From the NCBI RefSeq assembly GCF_000154725.1, contig NZ_DS544873.1:2803397-2867396 (forward strand): a DNA stretch of 64,000 nt, written 5' to 3'. The notes beneath the pieces were generated by a model. It was not told the DNA's origin, ran no database searches, and saw nothing but the letters and a program-made list of their open reading frames with translations. This document shows positions 59,474-64,000 of this stretch, one piece after another. The position numbers and the translations under genes are program-made. The first letter of the stretch is position 1; each line of letters begins with the position of its first letter. Source of the stretch: Kordia algicida OT-1 (GTDB lineage: Bacteria > Bacteroidota > Bacteroidia > Flavobacteriales > Flavobacteriaceae).

Positions 59474-60508
59474 TTAGATCGATGATTTTTGAACTTGAAA
59501 TATGTTTCTGAGTAATAGACTCAATTGTCCAAATTCCATTAAAAATGCGTCGTGTCCGTGAATGGACTGAATTTCGTCGTGATATATGTTTTCTTTGACA
59601 CGTTTGAGTCTCCTGAAGGTTTCAACATCTTCATCTGGTGAAAAAAATATGTCACTGTTGATACTTATAATGTGAATGTTTCCTGTAATTTTTGAAGCTA
59701 CTTTTTCAAGTGATGTTCTACCTCTAGTAATATCGATGGTTTTTAAAAGCTGATTCATCAGTTTGTATGCTGCCAATTGATAGCGTTGTTGCAATTTTTT
59801 TCCGTGATGTACCAACCAACTTTCGGTATTGAATAGTTCTTTTTCTGTATCGCGTGTTCGCTGAAATTTTACTTTGAGTGAAAAAGGTGTACGATAGCAC
59901 AACATGGCATGAATACGAGCATCTTCAATCGGATTGCTAGAGTTTTCAAGGATACGTTCCTGCAAAAAGCAATTTCCAATTAACCAATCGGTCGATTTCC
60001 AATCGGCTGCAATCGGAATTAGATTTTGAATCAAATTTGGTTCTAAGACTGCCATTTCCCAAGCAATTCCACCACCTAACGATCCGCCAATAGCGGCAAA
60101 AAGTTTGTTGATTTTTAAATATTCTAATCCTCTGATGAATAGTTTAGCAATGTCTCTTGCCACAAAGTCCTTATAGTGTTTTATCAATCCTGTTTCTTGT
60201 GAAAAACCATTGCCTGGAATGTCGAAACTCAAAATTTTAAAATGATTGGTATCAATACATTTACCATCTCCAATAAGCTTATTCCACCAACCATTTACAC
60301 CTGTAACTTCTGAGTTTCCTGTCAGTGCATGATTTACCAAAACGATTGGCGCATCTGCACTATCCGAACCTACAAGTTGGTAACTCAACTTTAGGTTTGG
60401 ATAGTACGCGCCGCTTTCTGTAAAGAAATCTGAGATCGTAATATGTGTTATTTTCTGTCTCAAAATAGCTGTTTTATGATGCTGGAATTCCCGCAGTAAT
60501 TTTTTCAA
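59474..60508 (-). CDS. metX: homoserine O-acetyltransferase
   Basis: 344 residues, alpha/beta hydrolase of the MetX type: VLVNHALTGNSEV (about 56-68), nucleophile Ser in AAIGGSLGGGIAWEMAV (about 139-155), ISINSDIFFSPDED (Asp) and IHGHDAFLMEF (His) near the end. The only ATG in frame is at 60508, giving a 35-base overlap with metY; the first about 20 residues (KKLLREFQHHKTAILRQ) are not typical of the family, so a non-ATG start nearer ITHITISDFFTES is possible. Supplies O-acetylhomoserine to MetY. Confidence 0.92.
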   Translation of the reverse strand: MKKLLREFQHHKTAILRQKITHITISDFFTESGAYYPNLKLSYQLVGSDSADAPIVLVNHALTGNSEVTGVNGWWNKLIGDGKCIDTNHFKILSFDIPGNGFSQETGLIKHYKDFVARDIAKLFIRGLEYLKINKLFAAIGGSLGGGIAWEMAVLEPNLIQNLIPIAADWKSTDWLIGNCFLQERILENSSNPIEDARIHAMLCYRTPFSLKVKFQRTRDTEKELFNTESWLVHHGKKLQQRYQLAAYKLMNQLLKTIDITRGRTSLEKVASKITGNIHIISINSDIFFSPDEDVETFRRLKRVKENIYHDEIQSIHGHDAFLMEFGQLSLLLRNIFQVQKSSI

Positions 60509-61769
60509 ATACGGTTTGTAAGTCTGCTTTTAAATCTTCTACATCTTCCAAGCCAACTGATAATCGAATTAAATCTTGCGTCACACCTGTAGAAACCTGT
60601 TGCGCTTCCGTTAATTGTTGATGCGTCGTACTTGCTGGATGAATGATGAGCGATTTTGTGTCTCCAATATTGGCTAAGAGTGAGAATACTTTTGTTTCGT
60701 CGGCAATACGTTTTGCGGCTTCAAAACCTGCTTTGATTCCAAATGTTACGATGCCGCTTTGACCTTTTGGCAAGTATTTCTCAGCTAATGCTTTGTAGTT
60801 GCTTGTTTCCAATCCTGGATAGTTTACCCAAGCAACAGCTTCTTGTGTTTGCAACCATGTTGCTAATTCGAGTGCGTTTTGACTATGCTGTTTGATTCTG
60901 ATTGGCAATGTTTCTAATCCTTGAATGATTTGAAATGCGTTGAACGGACTTAATGCCGAACCAAAATCACGCAATCCTTCAATACGTACTTTGGCAATGA
61001 ATGCGGCTTCTTCTAAAGCTTCACTATAAATTAATCCGTGATATCCTGCAGATGGTTCTGTGAATTCTGGGAATTTCCCGTTGGTCCAATCAAAAGTTCC
61101 TGCGTCAATGATTGCGCCTCCGAGTGCAGTTCCGTTTCCGTTGATGTATTTTGTAAGTGAATGAATGACAATGTTTGCGCCGTGTTTGATAGGATTCAGT
61201 AAGTAAGGTGTGGCAATGGTATTGTCGACTATGAGAGGGATTTTGTTTGCTTTGGCTTGTGCGGAAATTTTTTCAATGTCTAATACATCTAATTTTGGAT
61301 TTCCAAGTGACTCGATGAAAACGGCTCTTGTGTTTTCTTGTACCGCATCTGTAAAGCTATTTTCTTCTGCTGGATCTACGAATGTTGTGGTAATTCCGAG
61401 TCTTGGCAAGGTTACATTTAGCAAATTATACGTTCCGCCATACAGACTGTTGGAAGCTACAATATGATCGCCTGCTCTGAGCAATGTGAGCAATGTAGTA
61501 GCAATGGCAGAAGTTCCTGATGCGGTAACTACGGCTGCGATTCCACCTTCTAATGAAGCTAAACGCTGTTCTAAAATATCGTTTGTTGGATTGTTGATTC
61601 TGGTATAAATATTTCCTGGTTCTGCTAAGGAAAATAAGTTGGACGCATGATCGGAGTTGTTAAACACATATGCTGTTGATTGATAAATTGGAACAGCTCG
61701 TGTGCCGCCGTTTTGCGTTGTGTCGTGTCCTGAATGTAATGCTTTTGTTGCGAATTGTTGTGTACTCAT
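60474..61769 (-). CDS. metY: O-acetylhomoserine sulfhydrylase
   Basis: 431 residues from ATG 61769 (MSTQQFATKALHSGH). The frame extends to 61871, but those 34 residues are Lys/Arg-rich leader sequence with no family match and begin 7 bases from a terminator. PLP lysine in HSLTKYINGNGTALGG (about 205), AVVTASGTSAIATTLLTLLR, FSLLANIGDTKSLIIHPAST. Joins sulfide to O-acetylhomoserine to form homocysteine. Preceded by two tandem leader-peptide/terminator units. Confidence 0.93.
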   Translation of the reverse strand: MSTQQFATKALHSGHDTTQNGGTRAVPIYQSTAYVFNNSDHASNLFSLAEPGNIYTRINNPTNDILEQRLASLEGGIAAVVTASGTSAIATTLLTLLRAGDHIVASNSLYGGTYNLLNVTLPRLGITTTFVDPAEENSFTDAVQENTRAVFIESLGNPKLDVLDIEKISAQAKANKIPLIVDNTIATPYLLNPIKHGANIVIHSLTKYINGNGTALGGAIIDAGTFDWTNGKFPEFTEPSAGYHGLIYSEALEEAAFIAKVRIEGLRDFGSALSPFNAFQIIQGLETLPIRIKQHSQNALELATWLQTQEAVAWVNYPGLETSNYKALAEKYLPKGQSGIVTFGIKAGFEAAKRIADETKVFSLLANIGDTKSLIIHPASTTHQQLTEAQQVSTGVTQDLIRLSVGLEDVEDLKADLQTVFEKITAGIPAS

Positions 61770-61879
61770 GTTTTCTTGTTTGTGTTTGTTTGCACTTCGA
61801 TTTCGCTCAGTGCGCTTTGATTTGTTTATTATTTTATGTCTATTTTTTGAATTTACTTTTTTGATTTTCAACCAACGAA

Positions 61880-61920
61880 AAAAGGTCCTTTTGGAAGTGT
61901 ATTACCAAAAGGACCTTTTT
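61880..61920 (-). terminator. attenuator terminator proximal to metY
   Basis: Minus strand AAAAGGTCCTTTTGG ... CCAAAAGGACCTTTTTT: 15-bp stem and T-run, 110 bases before the metY start and 17 bases after the leader peptide stop. Confidence 0.9.
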
Positions 61921-61937
61921 TTTACATGATAAATAGT

Positions 61938-62060
61938 TTAATACCTATCTGGAACTTTTTGATAATAGTAAGCTTGGCTACAACACATCATGCACATAGC
62001 CATCATACAACATATTGTCATTGTTGTTTTGATTGTTGCTATTTGAAAAAATTCACTCAT
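61938..62060 (-). CDS. Cys/Met-rich leader peptide, proximal to metY
   Basis: 40 codons, ATG 62058-62060 to TAA 61938-61940. Residues 17-27 read CCMMAMCMMCC, five Met and five Cys of eleven, both products of the operon. Followed by AYYYQ and, 17 bases past the stop, by a strong terminator. In contrast to the other leaders, I find only a weak complement (CAAAAAG against CTTTTGG) to the terminator arm, so the switch itself is less well supported. A small hydrophobic membrane peptide is an alternative reading. Confidence 0.7.
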   Translation of the reverse strand: MSEFFQIATIKTTMTICCMMAMCMMCCSQAYYYQKVPDRY

Positions 62061-62098
62061 TGGTTTTTTGAAAAAAAATTATTTTAAAATATAATCAT

Positions 62099-62127
62099 GA
62101 AAAAAGCCTCTGCAATTGCAGAGGCTT
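62099..62127 (-). terminator. attenuator terminator, distal to metY
   Basis: Minus strand AAGCCTCTGC AATT GCAGAGGCTTTTTTC: perfect 10-bp stem with T-run, 32 bases past the stop of the distal leader peptide. Confidence 0.92.
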
Positions 62128-62159
62128 AAAATTATTGTTGAATGCTTTTTTAAAGTTAG

Positions 62160-62237
62160 CTAAATACAATAGTTGTCCCCTGCGGCATCTCTGCTACACA
62201 TCATACAACACATCATATTTGAAACTTTATTAAACAT
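62160..62237 (-). CDS. Cys/Met-rich leader peptide, distal to metY
   Basis: 25 codons, ATG 62235-62237 to TAG 62160-62162, just 20 bases after an excellent -7 box. Residues 8-14 read MMCCMMC. Downstream in the frame, GCAGGGG (62177-62183) can pair with CCTCTGC in the first arm of the terminator (one G-U), and GCAGAG also pairs with CTCTGC. Same plan as the aromatic and sulfite reductase leaders. Together with the proximal unit it would place two Cys/Met checkpoints in series before metY. Confidence 0.82.
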   Translation of the reverse strand: MFNKVSNMMCCMMCSRDAAGDNYCI

Positions 62238-62256
62238 TTTTCGTCTTTGTTTGTTA

Positions 62257-62288
62257 CAAAGGTAAAGTCATAATTATTTATTTTCCAA
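62257..62288 (-). promoter_or_regulatory. flavobacterial promoter of the metY block
   Basis: Minus strand TTG (62286-62288), 21-base spacer, TACCTTTG (62257-62264): exact consensus. Transcription would begin only a few bases before the distal leader peptide. Confidence 0.8.
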
Positions 62289-62352
62289 ATATTTTTCAAA
62301 AAAAAATTGTTTTTAACAGTTTTGTTAAGAAATGTAAAATTCTATTTTTTTG

Positions 62353-62385
62353 TTGTTTGTTTGTACGAAGATTTTTATACATTTG
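62353..62385 (+). promoter_or_regulatory. flavobacterial promoter of metK
   Basis: TACATTTG at 62378-62385 with TTG at 62353-62355 (spacer 22) or 62357-62359 (spacer 18). Gives a leader of about 205 bases that holds the SAM-II-like element. Confidence 0.75.
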
Positions 62386-62395
62386 CATCTGATTT

Positions 62396-62514
62396 TTGAG
62401 GAGAAATTTGAACTGATTGCAACCTCAAGTGCTGAACTTGTTTCAGTACCTAGTTCACTAAGTCGTGGACTAGATCCTGAAATGAATTCAGGATATTTAA
62501 AAAATGCTAAAGCA
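62396..62514 (+). promoter_or_regulatory. SAM-II-like riboswitch with inserted hairpins, upstream of metK
   Basis: P1 is TTGAGG (62396-62401) / CCTCAA (62423-62428), enclosing AGAAATTTGAACTGATTGCA; this matches the SAM-II loop pattern ATTT-AA--GATTGCAA. The 3' strand AAAAAATGCTAAAGC (62500-62513) matches the conserved AAA-GCTAAA end of the pseudoknot. Between them, where SAM-II allows variable length, lie three short hairpins (62430-62451, 62451-62472, 62474-62493). A downstream CTTTAGC (62529-62535) can pair with GCTAAAG and compete. Fits SAM feedback on SAM synthetase. Confidence 0.72.
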
Positions 62515-62596
62515 GTAATTTTATACTTCTTTAGCCGACAAAGCAATCTCTTTTTTATTTTTCCTTTCACTTTAACCATTAAAAAGAAGATTTATT

Positions 62597-63853
62597 ATGT
62601 CATATTTTTTTACCTCTGAATCCGTTTCAGAAGGACATCCAGACAAAGTAGCAGATCAGATTTCTGACGCTTTAATCGATAATTTTTTAGCCTTTGATCC
62701 TGAGTCAAAAGTAGCTTGTGAAACCTTAGTTACTACAGGTCAAGTTATTCTTGCAGGAGAAGTAAAATCGAATACTTATTTAGACGTTCAAAAGATTGCT
62801 AGAGAAGTAGTTAACAAAATTGGCTATACGAAAAGCGAATATATGTTTGATGGAAATTCTTGTGGTGTTTTATCGGCAATTCACGAGCAATCTGAAGATA
62901 TTAATAGAGGTGTTGATAGAGCTACGAAAGAAGAACAAGGTGCTGGTGACCAAGGAATGATGTTTGGCTATGCAACAAAGGAGACAGAAAATTTAATGCC
63001 TTTAGCGTTAGATTTGTCACATTTAATGTTGATTGAATTGGCAGCTTTGCGTAGAGAAAATGAGGATATTACCTATTTACGTCCAGATGCAAAAAGCCAG
63101 GTAACTATTGAATATGATGACAACAATGTACCTTCAAGAGTAGAAGCGATTGTGATTTCTACTCAGCATGATGATTTTGATGAAAGAGATGAAGTAATGT
63201 TGGCTAAAATCCGTAAGGATATTGTTGAGATTTTAATTCCACGTGTAAAGTCAAAATTAAAACCAGAAATTCAAGCATTATTTGGTGATGATATTAAGTA
63301 TCACATCAATCCAACTGGAAAGTTTGTTATTGGTGGACCTCACGGAGATACAGGTTTGACAGGAAGAAAAATTATTGTTGACACGTACGGTGGAAAAGGT
63401 GCGCATGGTGGTGGAGCTTTTTCAGGAAAAGATCCAAGTAAAGTAGATAGAAGTGCAGCGTATGCAACACGTCACGTAGCAAAAAACTTAGTTGCGGCTG
63501 GCGTTGCTGATGAGATTTTAGTACAAGTTTCTTACGCTATTGGAGTGGTTGAACCAATGGGAATTTTTGTAGATACGTATGGAACTGCAAAAGTTGATTT
63601 ATCAGATGGAGAAATTGCAGAGAAAGTAAAAGAGGTATTTGACATGCGTCCTGCGGCGATTGAAAGTCGTTTAAAATTACGCACACCGATGTATAGCGAA
63701 ACAGCGGCTTATGGACATATGGGACGTAAAAACGAAACTGTTTCAAAAACGTTTACAACGCCAAATGGAGAAACAAAAACATTAGATGTTGAGTTATTTA
63801 CTTGGGAAAAACTAGACTACGTAGATAAAGTAAAAACAGCTTTCGGATTGTAA
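62597..63853 (+). CDS. metK: S-adenosylmethionine synthetase
   Basis: Makes SAM from methionine and ATP. 418 residues: [20 protein letters not shown] at the start, [12 protein letters not shown] (about 115-126), [20 protein letters not shown] (about 250-270), [19 protein letters not shown] (about 274-292) and the C-terminal HMGRKNE. Full length. Divergent from the metY block with both promoters in the 360-base gap. A terminator follows. Confidence 0.97.
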   Translation: MSYFFTSESVSEGHPDKVADQISDALIDNFLAFDPESKVACETLVTTGQVILAGEVKSNTYLDVQKIAREVVNKIGYTKSEYMFDGNSCGVLSAIHEQSEDINRGVDRATKEEQGAGDQGMMFGYATKETENLMPLALDLSHLMLIELAALRRENEDITYLRPDAKSQVTIEYDDNNVPSRVEAIVISTQHDDFDERDEVMLAKIRKDIVEILIPRVKSKLKPEIQALFGDDIKYHINPTGKFVIGGPHGDTGLTGRKIIVDTYGGKGAHGGGAFSGKDPSKVDRSAAYATRHVAKNLVAAGVADEILVQVSYAIGVVEPMGIFVDTYGTAKVDLSDGEIAEKVKEVFDMRPAAIESRLKLRTPMYSETAAYGHMGRKNETVSKTFTTPNGETKTLDVELFTWEKLDYVDKVKTAFGL

Positions 63854-63880
63854 GATTCTGAGCTTAGTTATATGTTAAAA

Positions 63881-63916
63881 AGGTCGCTTCTGTTGCTATG
63901 GAAGCGGCTTTTTTTG
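63881..63916 (+). terminator. terminator after metK
   Basis: AGGTCGCTTC ... GGAAGCGGCTTTTTTT hairpin with T-run, about 28 bases after the stop. Confidence 0.82.
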
Positions 63917-64000
63917 TACAACCCTTTTTCGTTTCAAATAAAATAGTACCTTTAGCCTAGCTACATTCATTAAATTATCAATATAATTTAAACTAAAAAA

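Noticed and set aside
61770-61871. 34-residue N-terminal extension of MetY
   Set aside because: Basic low-complexity sequence next to the attenuator terminator; MSTQQFATKALHSG is the normal family start.
1-64000. tRNA or rRNA genes
   Set aside because: No cloverleaf with a TTCRA arm and no rRNA-like conserved segments were recognised by eye; a tRNA scan would settle this.

Overview
The window is chromosomal DNA from a member of the Bacteroidota, almost certainly a marine-type Flavobacteriaceae (Kordia-like is possible, but this is inference). The evidence is low GC, the gliding genes gldA and gldB, two type IX secretion (T9SS) cargo proteins, promoters of the flavobacterial TTG-N17..23-TAnnTTTG type, a CysG-less split sirohaem route, and many short peptides with the Bacteroidota leader pattern MKKKSIKKL..L.K..IS.LN....GG. 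Codon use and gene order look native throughout. I see no rRNA, tRNA, insertion sequence, prophage or CRISPR array.

Layout. 1-8.9 kb: gldB (partial), nadE, an orphan-looking response regulator, dnaG, an outer-membrane protein, an ECF sigma factor with a membrane partner, and a polyprenyl synthase. 9-22 kb: a T9SS protein, rlmN, a secreted protein with a duplicated domain, queA, aroA, a MazG-like pyrophosphatase, two DUF3857/transglutaminase-like exported proteins, dtd and rsgA. 22-22.5 kb: two convergent GG-leader peptide genes. 22.6-27.5 kb: the aromatic amino acid operon pheA - aminotransferase - tyrA - DAHP synthase/chorismate mutase. 27.6-31.4 kb: gldA, a GIN-domain lipoprotein, a small secreted protein and a PagL-like deacylase. 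31.5-33.5 kb: an array of five related GG-leader precursor peptides. 33.6-39.1 kb: metF, split metH and a SAM-I riboswitch. 39.4-47 kb: a methyltransferase-like gene, a 42-bp tandem repeat, a 1849-residue T9SS surface protein and another GG-leader peptide. 47.2-62.3 kb: a long sulfur and methionine block (ferredoxin, ferredoxin reductase, siroheme genes, sulfite reductase, cysN, cysD, cysH, metZ-like, thrA, metX, metY). 62.4-63.9 kb: metK behind a SAM-II-like riboswitch.

How it works together. Sulfate activation and reduction (CysDN, CysH, Sir plus its siroheme and ferredoxin supply) feeds sulfide to MetY/MetZ, using homoserine from ThrA activated by MetX. MetH/MetF recycle homocysteine, and MetK makes SAM, which feeds back through SAM-I and SAM-II RNA elements.

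The most interesting signals are not ordinary genes. First, four short leader peptides are each followed by an intrinsic terminator: one with the tract YFWQGYFYFFY ahead of the Phe/Tyr operon, and three Cys/Met-rich ones (CNCMCC, CCMMAMCMMCC, MMCCMMC) ahead of sulfite reductase and metY. In three of the four, bases in or just after the peptide gene can pair with the upstream arm of the terminator, as expected for ribosome-mediated attenuation. Second, the precursor peptide array has a shared four-cysteine core, and its genes, plus a remote one at 47 kb, share an upstream element centred on TACT-N3/4-AGTA. No maturation enzymes lie in the window.
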